A model generated the notes under the pieces. That model had not been told where the DNA came from and searched no databases. It saw only the letters and a list, made by a program, of their open reading frames with translations. A stretch of DNA of 64,000 nt from positions 29,113,819 through 29,177,818 of the forward strand of contig CM067592.1 of NCBI GenBank assembly GCA_034336665.1. The letters are read 5' to 3'. Position numbers and translations under genes: made by a program. Origin of the DNA: Luscinia megarhynchos. Taxonomy: Eukaryota; Chordata; Aves; Passeriformes; Turdidae. This document shows, piece after piece, positions 1 to 12,200 of this stretch; the first letter of the stretch is position 1, and each line of letters starts with the position of its first letter.

Positions 1-2560
1 AGTGAATGTTGTGACTTTAAAATGAAAAAATATGCCATTCTGACTTGGTGCTACTGGAAAAGGACATGGAACCATCACTGCCAAAAAGAAGAAAATGTTT
101 TGTCACCTCCACTAAACGCTTAACAGATTAGGAGATTTGTGTTTACAAGTTTCTAATACTTCTTTTTCAGCAACTACCCAAGACTTTAAAGCAAGAATAG
201 TACTGGAGGCCACTTTAAAAAAATGAAAAATAAAGCATTATAGAATGTCGGCCTCAAACAACCAAAATTTTTCCAAAAACAAAGTAGAATCTTTTTCAAT
301 CTCGTGGCAAGATAAAGCAAAATATACCATATATAGGAGTGAAAATAAATGTATTCCGACACAAATTATTTTTACTAAAATGACTGACTTCCACCTTCCT
401 GAACTTTTAAAGAGATAGCCTTCTTTGCACACAAGAGAGAATCTAGGCAGGTACTAGAAAGAAAACATGAACTCAGAGGTCTGTCAAGTTAAACAGGAGA
501 TGCTCACATCAGACTGCTGCAGCTACTGAATTTGTAGCTGATTAATCCTTTTCTCTTATGTATGTGTTATGTTCTTTCACCAGAAATAATATACTTGCAG
601 AGAGGATGGGTGAAGCATGGCTAGCATGTTACGTGTTGTTACACGTTGTTTTTGTTTGCTCACACAGATTTCCCTTTGCCTATTTAATTGCTTATATTAA
701 CCCATATTTTCTTACATCCACCTTTTTGATTTTCTTCTATATCTCACTATGGGTGAGTGAACAGCTGTGTTGGGCTTAGCTGCTGGCCAGGGTTAAGCCA
801 CAGATTTTGTCAGATTTTTTTCCCTTAACTAACTAACTAACTTTGCTTTTTCTTTCCTTTGCATATATTTGCTTGTTTTTGTAATTCTTCACCTTATTAA
901 AAAAAAACCATAATTAAAAACATAAAAATTTAATTTAATCCTTCCCTTTGAAAATACTATTTCTTACTCTAAGTGCAGGCAAAGAGGAATATCGTAAGCA
1001 TTTATGTGTTAAGAGACCACATCAGTGAATTTCATTCTTCACTCAAATTATGTACCTTCAAAGGAAATTTAAAACCCAGAATTAAAAAAAAACCACAAAA
1101 TGAGTTCTTAGATCCTTCATCTGCCTTTGCTTTATGTCACTGTTTCTTAATTCACCATCCCATCAAGTCTTTTTTTCCGTAGTGCTAGCCTGTTACTGGA
1201 TAGATACTCCTTTTTCATCTGTTATTTTCCAAAGGTGGGCGGGGACAAGCTTTTTAGGAAGCTCCATATATTTATTTTTTGAGGATGAGTCAGGAGAATG
1301 ATAGTGGAAGTTACTCAGCTAAAAAGAAATATCCAAATCCCAAAGCTCTATTTCAACAATTAGGACAGGTCTTCAAATCATATTTGATTTACAAGGCTTT
1401 GTAAGAATTTTGAATTTTCTTATGGTATGTAATTTTTGTAAACTTGCCATTTTATAGTAAGATTTGTAATAATTGCTCTACAAAGCTGCAAAAATGATGA
1501 TGCAGATAAACTAAGACCATGTATTTAATATTTATTCTATCATTAAAAAAGATCGCAGCATCACACAGATATGAAATTATGAATCTTTTAAAATTGATTT
1601 TAAAGTAAATCACAAACAAATTTATCATCAGGAGAAATGAAAATTCTGTTCTCCATAAACTATTTTTTCTTCTAAAGTCATTCAGGGTCACTCTGGCCAG
1701 GCATAGAGTAAATATTTGGGATCTGGGAGTGCATTCTGTGTGAGGGAGTGTTACCATTGTTGAGGGACTGACAAAGGAAGTGTCAGTGGGAAGCAAGCAT
1801 AAAAGTACCTCTATGAAATTAATAACACTTCTGGTTACAAAATATTTTCAGTTACAAAGTGATTTCAGTTAACAAAGCAAGAGGGAGTTTTAATTTTTTC
1901 AATTATTATTTTTAAGCATTCTAGCATCACAATTAACTAGACATATTGATGAGACTTTAGTTTCCAAATTCTCCTGGCCATGGAAACATTTTTTCTATGT
2001 TTTTTACTTCCATTTCCATATGTTCCAAATTTCACTTCTAGTTTCACATTGTATTATTTCGTTGGTTTTGTCTATTTGTGATAAATTATACTTACTAAAA
2101 GTCAGATATCATTTAAGTGCTGTTAGCTTGGATTTTTTGGTTTAAAAGGGCAGAGTTTTTTCTGTTCTGCTATAGTATTTTGCCCATGCATGACCCACGA
2201 TGACATTTTTTCACCAGCTTTTCCACCAATACACCTGATCAGTGTACTCTTGGGATGTTTGATATTGTTTTAAAGTTTCCCAGGAATGTTGACTTTTGTG
2301 TATGCCTGTGGGTTAAAGACTTAATTTGGTGTATTTTACCTGGAAGACATATTGATAATTTTAATCTCTAAAAAATCAGCAATTGAGTTTGCTGTAACAA
2401 TATTATAGTCTCTTCCTTTTAGTTCTAGCTTTTTGTTATCCTCCACCTAGTTCAGCTAGAGGTCTCTTGGAAACTTCCTGAATAAAGGTCAAAAGCTTGC
2501 CTCTAACCAGTGTATCTTGTGACCTTTAAAAGGAAAATGTCTCTTGCCTATTGTTAATTA
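1..2560. other. AT-rich unique DNA, no gene seen
   Basis: I see no recognisable exon, RNA gene or repeat family here. Open frames are all under 120 codons, contain no known domain and look like chance. A short CTAA run lies near 824-843. It may be intron or intergenic sequence. Confidence 0.6.
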
Positions 2561-2564
2561 TAGT

Positions 2565-3420
2565 GTTTATAGATGACACCAAGCTGAGCAGTGCATCAGG
2601 GAGGCCTGAGGGATGGGATACTGCTCAAAGGGATCTGAACAAACTTGAGAAGTGAGCCCATGAGAATCTCATGAGGTTTAATAAGATCAAGTATAAGGGG
2701 CTGCACCTGGGTTGGGGCAGTCCGTGGTACCAACACAGGCTGGGGATGAACAGATCAGAGCAGCCCTGCCCAGAAGGACTTGGGGTTCTGGTGGGTGAGA
2801 GGCTGGACATGACCCAGCCATGGGCACTCACAGCACAGAGAGCCAAACATGTGCTGGGCTGCATCCAGAGCAGAGTGGGCAGCAGGGGAGGGAGGGGATT
2901 CTGCCCCTCTGCTCTGCTCTGGTGAATGGTCATGCTCCAGCTCTGTGATCCGCAGGACAGGAAAAAGTGCTGAAGCAGGTCCAAAAGACATCTGCAAAAA
3001 TTATCAAAGGGATAAAACACCTGTCTTAGGGCTAAGAGAGTTGTGCAACCTGGAGTAAAGGCATACACTGTTGCTATATAGAATACTATATAAAAAAAAA
3101 AAGAGAGGGCTGACTTTTTGCTATGACCTGTATCAACAGAACAAAAGGTAACAATTTTAAACTAAATCCATGTAGATTCAGACTAGATACAAAGAAGACT
3201 TTTTTTTTATAAATGTCAAGAAACACTGGGACAGGTTTCACAGAGGTGGTGAATGCACCATCCCTGGAAACACTCAAGTTCAGGTTGAACAGGGCACTGA
3301 GCAACCTGATCTAGTCTCATCACAAGGGGGTTGGACTAGATGACCTTTAAAGGTTCCTTCCAACACAGATAATTTTATAATTCTCTGAGTCTATGATTCT
3401 GTAAGTTGATTCTATGATGC
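2565..3420 (+). mobile_element. CR1 LINE fragment, 3' part, sense
   Basis: This is the 3' end of a 5'-truncated chicken repeat 1 (CR1) non-LTR retrotransposon. It opens in the reverse-transcriptase C-terminal region (gatgacaccaagctgagcag, coding for an Asp-Asp-Thr-Lys-Leu type motif at about 2572). It continues through the segments on the exclusion of bulky ORF2 end and the 3' UTR (ggttggactagatgacct near 3330). It ends in degenerate short repeats of the attctatga/attctgtaa type at 3380-3420, the usual CR1 3' terminus. The coding part is full of stops and frameshifts, so it is dead. A second sense CR1 starts just downstream. Confidence 0.85.
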
Positions 3421-3429
3421 TTGATTTTT

Positions 3430-4345
3430 GATTCTATAAGTCTTGGGGTTCTTCAAGTTTCAGTACTGCGTGCCAGTCCTGTTCAATAACTTTATTGATG
3501 ACCTGGGTAAGGGGATCGAGTGCACCCTCAGTAAATCTGAAGATGGCACTAAGTTGGGTGGGAGACAAAAGTGCAGAAGGATCTGAACAGGCTGTGTGAA
3601 TGGCCCAAGGCCAATGGGATGATGTACAACATGGAAAAGTACTGGGTCCTACACCTTGGGAACAACAGTCCAGGCAGTGTTAGAGGCTTGAGGCCAAGTG
3701 GCTGGAAAATGGTTGAGCTGAAAATGGCCTGGAGGTGCTGGTTGTCAGTGGCTGAACATGAGCCAGGGTGTGCCTGGCAATGGCCTCCTGGCCTGTATCA
3801 AAAACAGTGTGGCCAGCAGGAGCAGGTCAGAGATTGTTCTCCTGTAGTCAGCACTGGTGAAGCCACACCTCAAATCCTGTGCTCAGTTCTGGGCCCCTCA
3901 CTCCAAGAAGGGCATTGAGATGCTGAGGTGTGTCCAGAGGAGGGAATGGAGCTGGGGAAGGCCCTGGTTCACAAGCCCTGTGAGGAGCAGCTGAGGGAGC
4001 TGGGAGTGTTTAGCCTGGAGAAAAGAAGTCTCTTGTGGCTCCCTACAAGAAAAGAGAGCCTGAAAAGAGAGTGTAGCCAGGTGGATGTTGACCCACAAAG
4101 AGCCAGGAGAGGTTCAGACTGGACATCAGAAAGAATTTTTTCACTGAACAGGTTTTCGGACATTGGAACAGACTGCCCAGTGAGGTGGTGAAAGATACCG
4201 TGTCTGCAAGTGTTCAAGAAATGACTGGATGTGCACTTTAATGCTGTGGATAAGCTGGCATGTTGTGTTAGGTCAAAAGTCAGATGGAGGTCCTTTCCAG
4301 CAATAATGATTCTATGATTCTTTGGTTCTGCAATTCTCTGGTTCC
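3430..4345 (+). mobile_element. CR1 LINE fragment, sense, second copy
   Basis: A second truncated CR1 lies in the same orientation, directly after the first. Its start (3450-3560) reads as the CR1 reverse-transcriptase stretch with [15 protein letters not shown] codons followed by a gatggcactaag segment. It then runs through the ORF2 C-terminal region (gaggagcagctgagggagctg at about 3982) to the 3' UTR, ending near 4300-4345 with tgattctatgattctttgg. The reading frame is broken in many places. The two copies overlap in CR1 consensus coordinates, so they are two insertions or a tandem duplication and not one split element. Confidence 0.83.
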
Positions 4346-7300
4346 ACTATATAAAATAGAGCAAATTTCTCTGTGAAGCTTATGCAGGGCTGCAATCTAG
4401 AGTTTTCCTGCCACAACTAGAGAATCCGTATTTTTGGGCTGAGCAAAATCATTGTGGCTGAATATTAATTTTGTATTAGTACAAGAAAATTAATGAGAAG
4501 CCAAGCCTTCAAAAATGCATAATTGTATGCACAAGAATCTTGATTCAGTAATAATTTTATTGCTAGTGCTTTTCTCAAAATTCCGAGGAAGGCGCAACTC
4601 ATGTTTTTTTCCTGCAATTTTTTAAAAGAATAAAATAAATTAAGCTAATAAACTCTCTTAAGCTGGTCTAGTGTTCATGGACTTCTTTCATGCTCTTTTC
4701 ATCAGGTGTGGCCAAAAAACCTTTCCATTACTATTGGTAGCTCTGGGAAAAAAATTAGATTAACAAGTCTTCCTCTCTCTCTTTTTCAAATAAATGTCAT
4801 GCGTGTATAATGATCCAAATCTCTAACCTGACTTTTTGGAAGCTACATGAGTTGAAAGACATTAACGTAAGTACAACACACATTCAATTTCAAAATTCAC
4901 TACCATACTTCCTCAGTGATTTTTTTACTCCATGTTACTGCAGTTTTCTTACAGTGCAATATTTCAACATGATGGATCTAATTCACTTCAAATCTTTTAA
5001 ATTATTTCAGTATTTTCCTTCAATATTAAGAAAAATAAGCTGTTTCATTAAAAAAGTAAAGATAAATCAGTCAAGTAGCCTCTGCAGGGTTGGAAACTAC
5101 TTTTGATAAATCCCGTAACATTTTTCACACAGTAATAGAAAGGTAATTATACTTTTCTGTAATGTATTCGGTTAGGAGGGTAATTGATACTTATTGTGGC
5201 TCGTACTTTATATAATTGTGTCACTTTTATTTACCTTTTTGCTTCCAAACTTTATTTGTATTTTAAGAAGATAGTGCTGTAGATTGTGAAAAATTAGTGA
5301 AGCAATCACAAAGGGGTGAAATATTTCTGATGTTATTGAGCAGTAATCTAGTACTTCAAAGTTAGAGATGACAAAAGTCAGTGGCACTGTACTATTATCG
5401 TTATTATTGATCTACTAATACAAAAGAAACCCTGACCTCAGATCTCTCTCTGGGACCCAAGAGAATATTTTTTCTAAAGATGCATTGAAGTTTGAGCATT
5501 TTGCTCTGATGTGAAATTAATGGTCCCTTAATGGCTAAGATATACCTAAAATTTGCTAAAAGACACAGGATTTAAGATGCCAGTAATGTCAAAGTAGCAG
5601 GAGATGCTCCAGATTATTAGGGAAAAATATCTCTGATGAAAGGGGTAATTGGTTATTCCTATTTAAAAATTATTCAGGGTATGATTTTCATAGTGATTCC
5701 TAGAGTTGCTACTGAATACTTCCCCTAAGCAGACAGGTGATATTCACAAATGACTCCTATTTTTCATTCTGTTTCTTCAGGAAAAAAAAACCAAACGGTT
5801 TATTCATGTTGATACTGTAATATTTTCAAGTAGAGCTAAAGAAGCATATTAGTAAACGACTGTACTCTGTAGAATAAGTGGACTATGGGGAAAAAAGTCT
5901 AAAAAGAAAAAAAAAATGAAAGTTCTCTGTCTCAAAATACTTACCTAGAAATACACCAGATACTGTATACAAAATACTTACCCCTCCTCTGGTCTAAAAA
6001 TCCCTCAAAACTCCATGGAATCCACCTTGACTCTATTTTTAAATAAAAAATTTTCAACGGCTTTGAAGGTAATAAGATTGAATGAAATTATCAAATAAAA
6101 ATATTACTGTATCTTTGCTTTGCAGAGAGAGGCAAGTTTCAGTCCTGTGAGAAAGCCCACTAGGTTCAAGGTGGCACTGTTTCTGCTGCACCAAGTGGTG
6201 TGTGGAGGAAACACGGATTCACTGCCCTTTTCTGGTACAAATACCTCCTTATGAAGACAAAGAACTCACTGTCTCTTGATGTCAAAGACTGCTGGAGTCC
6301 AGATGTTGGCTGGAGTCCGGGGAGACATTTACAGGTTATGAGGATTGTCCCACACCTGTCCTGGACCTGGATTTCTAGAGAAGCTAAGGACTAGCACTAA
6401 TAGAGACTCCCAGCCTTATCTACATGAGGCCTTTAATCTTTCTGTGTTTAAAATGCATTTTAAAACTGAGCGGTAGTGCCTTCTCATTTTTCTATCATGT
6501 CCAATATTCCTTTATATTTTGACATGGTTGTATGGTGCTTCACACAACAGGATTCCTAATTGGTTTCAGTGGGGATACAGAGACACAGAGCAGTGGAGAG
6601 GCACTGAAATGCAGAAGCTTTCATGGAAAATCTGCCTACCAATAGCCACACATACCTGGTCCTGTCGGTGGGGCAAATCAGAGCAGTGCTTTCTGGTTCT
6701 ACTACCAAATTAACAAGATCTAAATAAAGTCAGAGCCTATCAACATGAGCCACATTCTCAGTTTGAAAAAGGCAGAACTAGGTAGTCCAGTACTTGGTGG
6801 TCAAGGACTTCACAAAATTCTCTACTCCATGAAGCAGGTGTATCCTGAACCTTTCCAGATCAGTAGTGCTAAAAGCACTAGATACTCATGTAATCTTGGA
6901 AACATACTTGGAAACATACAACAACCCCATGGTAGCACGGTACCCTTGAAATGCTGTCAAAATGACTATTTGTTCTTTTTTTTTTTTTTAAAGGTTAGTC
7001 TGTCTGCTTATGTGAGAGTGTAACTTTTCTGATATGATTTGGAGAAACCAAAGCATTGTACCAAATCCTCTACCAACATTTATGCAATATTTTAAAATGT
7101 ATGTTTCATTCTACCTAAAAGTTTTTCATGAGAAAGCATTCTTCTCAAAAGCTTTTTCCTTTTTTCATACACACAAAAGTTCTCTTCCCTACATTTTTTC
7201 TTCTTTTCCACAATTGAGCCTTGATTAGGTGGCTAATTTATAAGAAACAGAGACACTGTTACAACCCAAAATGTTACAAATATAATAGAAGGCTTTTGGT

Positions 7301-8930
7301 AATTTCCTAAAACAGTCTTTTATTCTTTTTACTGTCTGTGAAAGTATATAAAACAATGGGGAAACATGAACAGTGAATTTGAGTAGAATTACTTTCATTG
7401 CATCAATGCAACTTATTTTTTATACATGAAATTTTCTCTACATATTTACCAGCCTCTACAAAAGTAGAATGTGTTCTACTTTTTTATGTTTCATTACATA
7501 AGACAAACCTTCATTTGTAGTAAAAAGAATTGTCTGATCCAGCACAATAGGAATAAAATAAATTTATATTATTAACAGAATTTTCTAGTCTTTTTTAAAA
7601 AACATGTTTCCAACAAAAATTGGTGACTGGATTAATTGAAATGCTTGTGTCCATTTTTACTCTAATTATTTTATGTAAATGAAACTAGCATGAAAAATGA
7701 TGGATTACTTTGAATGTCATGGGCCTTAAGGATAGTCAAGTGTTTGCATAAGTTGCCAAAGAGACCACCCTTCAAAGTTTAAAAATATTTCTCAAAACAT
7801 TATTACAGTTTTCCAGACGCATAATTTTTATTTCCTCTGCAGATGGCAATAGCTGAAGCAAACTGATATAATTCCTTCCATTTCAGTAGTTAGGAGACAA
7901 CTTCCAATTCAGGAACATCCTATGTTGTGATGGAAGTATTTTGCTTCCTAAGTCCCAAACCTGTGCAATATCTTTCTTAGGAATACATGTTTATGAAGTT
8001 TTTCTATGGCTTTCCACTATGGAAGAATCTCAATCTTATTCCCACTGTCTTTTCCCATCCCGTGGTATTCTGAAGTATTACCATGATCATTAAGTACACA
8101 CAGAAGTGCTGGATGTTTGGAGATCAAAATATGGAATATTGACTTTTTTTCCCTCCAGCTACAACAGAGTGAACAGGGGTCTGACATATGTAAGGAAGCA
8201 GCTGATGGAAAAAAAGTGTTACAGATTTCAAATTTTATTGGTAAGTCTGAATAGAACAACAATTTTACAAAATTTTGCACCAACAGGTTTTGTTGTGTAA
8301 CAAACTAGAAGCAGTATTTCTGTTTCCAAATAGCACAGATCAGTTTTAGAATTGTTAATATACTTCGATATGTTGTTTTTTTAATAAGACCTCTAAACTG
8401 ACTAAAGTAAAAGTTCAAAAATTGGTCAATAAATAAGAATTACATCATGCTCAGAATTTGTTAAATTATTCATGTAAGTTAAGAGTAAAAACTGTACCTT
8501 ATTTTTAAAGATCCTGGTCGATTACCAGCAGAAAGGCTGCTGAGGCTGATTAGATTCTCAAGGAATGAGAAGTACCACAAACTTCAAGTTATTAGTAATT
8601 TAATCTGACCTCTTCTCCTCAAAAACATAATGTTAAGAGTGAAAATACAGTCGTGAATACAGTAGTGATGTGTAAGTAGTTCCCAGCAATGACTCATGCT
8701 TTTAGCTGTTTAGTAATAAAAAAGTCCAAAGGAGATAAAAATCTTCTAAATCTAATAAAAAAATGTCAAAAGCAGATCAAAATGTACTAAATTCAGTTTC
8801 CAACAAATGGCTTCAATTTTATAAGGAATCTTCCCAATTTGTAGCATTACAGAAAAAATGTTCACATTAATTGGTCAACAAAAAGGATATGATGGTTAGA
8901 AAGAAGATTTAGAAATCAAAGAAGGAATAT
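4346..8930. other. AT-rich unique DNA, no gene seen
   Basis: There are only short unrecognised open frames (longest about 98 codons at 4810-5106, plus strand). No splice-flanked conserved exon or structured RNA could be recognised by eye. Composition is uniform and AT-rich. Confidence 0.55.
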
Positions 8931-8936
8931 ATAATG

Positions 8937-9215
8937 GAACCACAGAATATGCTGAGTTGGAAGGGACCCATCAGGATCATGGACTCTCTAAGAGTCACAT
9001 CATCTGCCTGGAGTATTGTCCAAACACTTCTTGAACTCTGTCAGGCTGGTGCTGTGACTACTCCCTGTTCCAGTGCCCAGCCACTCTCTGGGTGAAGAAC
9101 CCTTGTCTGGTATCCAAAGCAGCTGCCCTGACCCAGCCATCTTCATGCTATTTCCTTGAGTCATGAGTGTGACAAGTTTGGTACTTGAGCCTCTGCTTCC
9201 CCTCATGAGCATGTT
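8937..9215 (-). mobile_element. CR1 LINE 3' fragment, antisense
   Basis: The plus strand starts with ccacagaatatgctgagttggaagg, the reverse complement of the CR1 3' terminus. It continues with the antisense 3' UTR/ORF2-end text (cagtgcccagccactctctgggtgaagaac near 9078). It is about 280 bp long, and is cut off upstream of a 23-base T run at 9218-9240. Confidence 0.82.
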
Positions 9216-9217
9216 GA

Positions 9218-9240
9218 TTTTTTTTTTTTTTTTTTTTTTT
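9218..9240. repeat. T homopolymer (23 nt)
   Basis: An uninterrupted run of 23 T lies next to the truncated end of the antisense CR1. It may be the A-tail of a retrocopy on the minus strand or simple slippage. The flanking sequence does not decide it. Confidence 0.9.
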
Positions 9241-12200
9241 AATGAAGGAGTAGCATAAAATCCAACCAAGGTTCTGGGTGTATTCGTCTGCCTTGCAATT
9301 TACTTTTAATGCAAATGAATATTTGTTTTTTCTGTTATTATATCCTGGTAAACCTTCTCTCAACCTGTGTAAAGGTTCATGAAGAATCTGGGCTTCCTGG
9401 TAAATAAAATTTAATTACTTTCATATCACCGGAAGAATTTCTTTACGTAGTAATGGAAGGTGCAAAAAATTTACAGAAATATCTGTATCCTCTTGCTCTC
9501 TTTTGCACCAACTTCTGCAGAAATCCTATAAATTGACATAATTTAAAATGCACACTGAGAAGAATGTATTTTGTAACAAGTGAATTCCATAGAGTTATGT
9601 AAATACTGTGGCATTTCATAAGATCTATTTGCATAGGTCAGCAGCCATTTCAGGTCATGTACAGATAAGATAGGAGACTAGGTGAAGTAATTTTGTTCTT
9701 GTTTCATTTAAAAGACATTACACATATATGTATGCATACACTGTTGCAAAAGATTCTTCTTGGCCTTTATATACATAGTACTTACCAGATGGTTTTGCCT
9801 AATGTGTATGGAGAAAGAAATAGTACTCATTTATCTTAGGCTCTTCAAAAATAGTGAAAAATATTACATTAAATAAGACCAATGCTATGTTTTAATTTTA
9901 AGTACTAGGGACAGGCCTTACATTTCTTTCACATTACACAGAATGATAGGATGATTGTAATATGGACTGTGACTGCCATCACTGTATCAATTCTTCAATG
10001 AAATCTTTAACAGCAATTTCACATATGGCACTGTAAAACCCAGAAGCCCACATAAAAGAAGTGAGAAATGTTAACTCTCTACGTGTAGCTAAACCTCTCA
10101 TGAAAAAAGTAATTCCATACTGCTCGTGACAACCCAGTCCTGAGGGGAACAGATGCTCTGCATTTTTCAGGCCCTGTAAGTTATGCCATGCCACAATAAT
10201 GTATCTGAAAAGCCATGGAGCAAACCCTGTGTTGATGCATTCAGGTCCTACAGTAGCTCAGGCTCTACAACATCATCTTAGGGTGAGCCAATAAATGGAA
10301 GAAATTCTTGAATCCTGAAAGCAAGGCAAGTTTTCACTGTGCTTTTGAGCTCATAACAAGAGCACTAACATTAAAAATAAATAAAAAAAATTGAAGAAGG
10401 ATATTAAAACTACTCTAAAGGAAAGGAAAATTAAGAAGATTGCAGCACTTATTTCAAACTTCAGAATCAAACAGATTTTTCCTAGTTTCTTGATTTTTTA
10501 AATTCTTCTTCCAAGAAGATTAAAGAGGAATCCAAAAGGCGAATTACAGTTGCAGTACCTAGCCGGTTTATGATCTTGACCACTGATCCTCCTCAAAATC
10601 TTCCAACTTCATTTGTGTGCACATGTGCATTATCACCCAAATACATGGAATTGACTATTCAAATGTTCATAGGCTTGACCTTTTCTAAAAATCCCCACAA
10701 ACTATAGAAGTTAAGGACAGAATGGTGTAAGATTAAAATTATGAGTCACAACTGTGTGCTGTTGTAAAGGTAATTACCATGTTACAGTTGGGTATCATTT
10801 TCAGTCTTATGATCACCAAAATTTATTATAATTTTTGATTATAGCCTCTGCTGAAACACCTAACAAGTGTAACACATTACAAAAGTGCAGATTTTTATGC
10901 CTTCTCTGAAGAAAGAAGAAACACCAAAAGAAGAGGAAAAAAAAATCAAAACCCCAGAGAATTGCTTTTAAATTAATTGACCACCCTCTCATTAATTAAC
11001 TCTCCTTAAGCCCCTCTTTTATTTCTAGCCCATATGTCAGTGCTAGTCTTTTAATTATCAAATGGTATGTAAGCCTTTTGTGTAGTGTTTTTAAGCTTTC
11101 AGAGGGCTGTGCCAAGCTGCATCATGCACCTTTTTCCTTAAGCAAAGATAAAGAGGACTTATAACAGACCTGTTAGTCCTGCTAATTAGTTGATGCTTTT
11201 GACACTCTCTCCCTAAATGCCCAAACATTTGTAAAAGATGTTGTGAGATCTTCCTTCTGTATTCCAACGTACTTTCCATCTTCATGGCTACTGGCCCAAA
11301 CCTAAGTAAAGAACCTATATAATCCTTTGAACATTTTCAAACTACTGAAGGAGCAAGATGAAATGTGAGCACATCTGCAAGCAGACTGCTCTACTCCAAG
11401 TGTATGACTGTCGTAAGGACAAAAATATCCTGGACAGGTTGGTGAAATTTGAGTGCTGAAAAATGAGGTTAAGAATCTGTGCAATCCACTCAAGGAACAA
11501 TTTGTTTTACCTTCCATACCTTTTATATAGGCTGAGAAAATATTTTAAGATATATTTACAGAGTGGAAGTGATGTGCTAAACACAAACAGCAGGACCCTA
11601 GCCTAGCTGCTGTGAGATGCACTTCCATGCTTGTAAAAAAAAGCTGCAACCTATATTCTGTCAAATCACTTAGGTATCTGTGTCATCATTACATCATAGT
11701 CAGTATGGCAGTGTTTCTGCCCAGGATAGTTTGAATTGTTAAAAAAAAACTTCCTGCAACAATGCACAAAATAGATAAAAGTCGATCAGGAGATGAGTGT
11801 GAACCTACATAGTTCCACTGAAGTCAGAATCATCAGCAGCTAAGCTAGTCAAAGTTCGTGCCTTACCTTTTATTTTGAAAAAGGAAAAAAAATAATGTGA
11901 AAGTCAATGTCAAAAACAAGAAGAAGACAAGGTAGGAAGGACATGGTTTGCCACAAAAATATTTTTGTTGTTTTGCCTTTCTCTTTCCATTTTAATACCT
12001 GAAATTATTTTCATAAATACATACATACATACAGAGATATATATATATATATATATATAAAACTGGCTATGTAGCTAATTTAGCTTGTTCAGAAGAAGGA
12101 TGAAGGATGCCTTGGGGAAGTATTTTAGAGAACATGGAGCAGAATCCAGAAAGTTTTATATGCAGGCAGAAGGGAAAGAAAGACAGAAGTATTTAATAAA

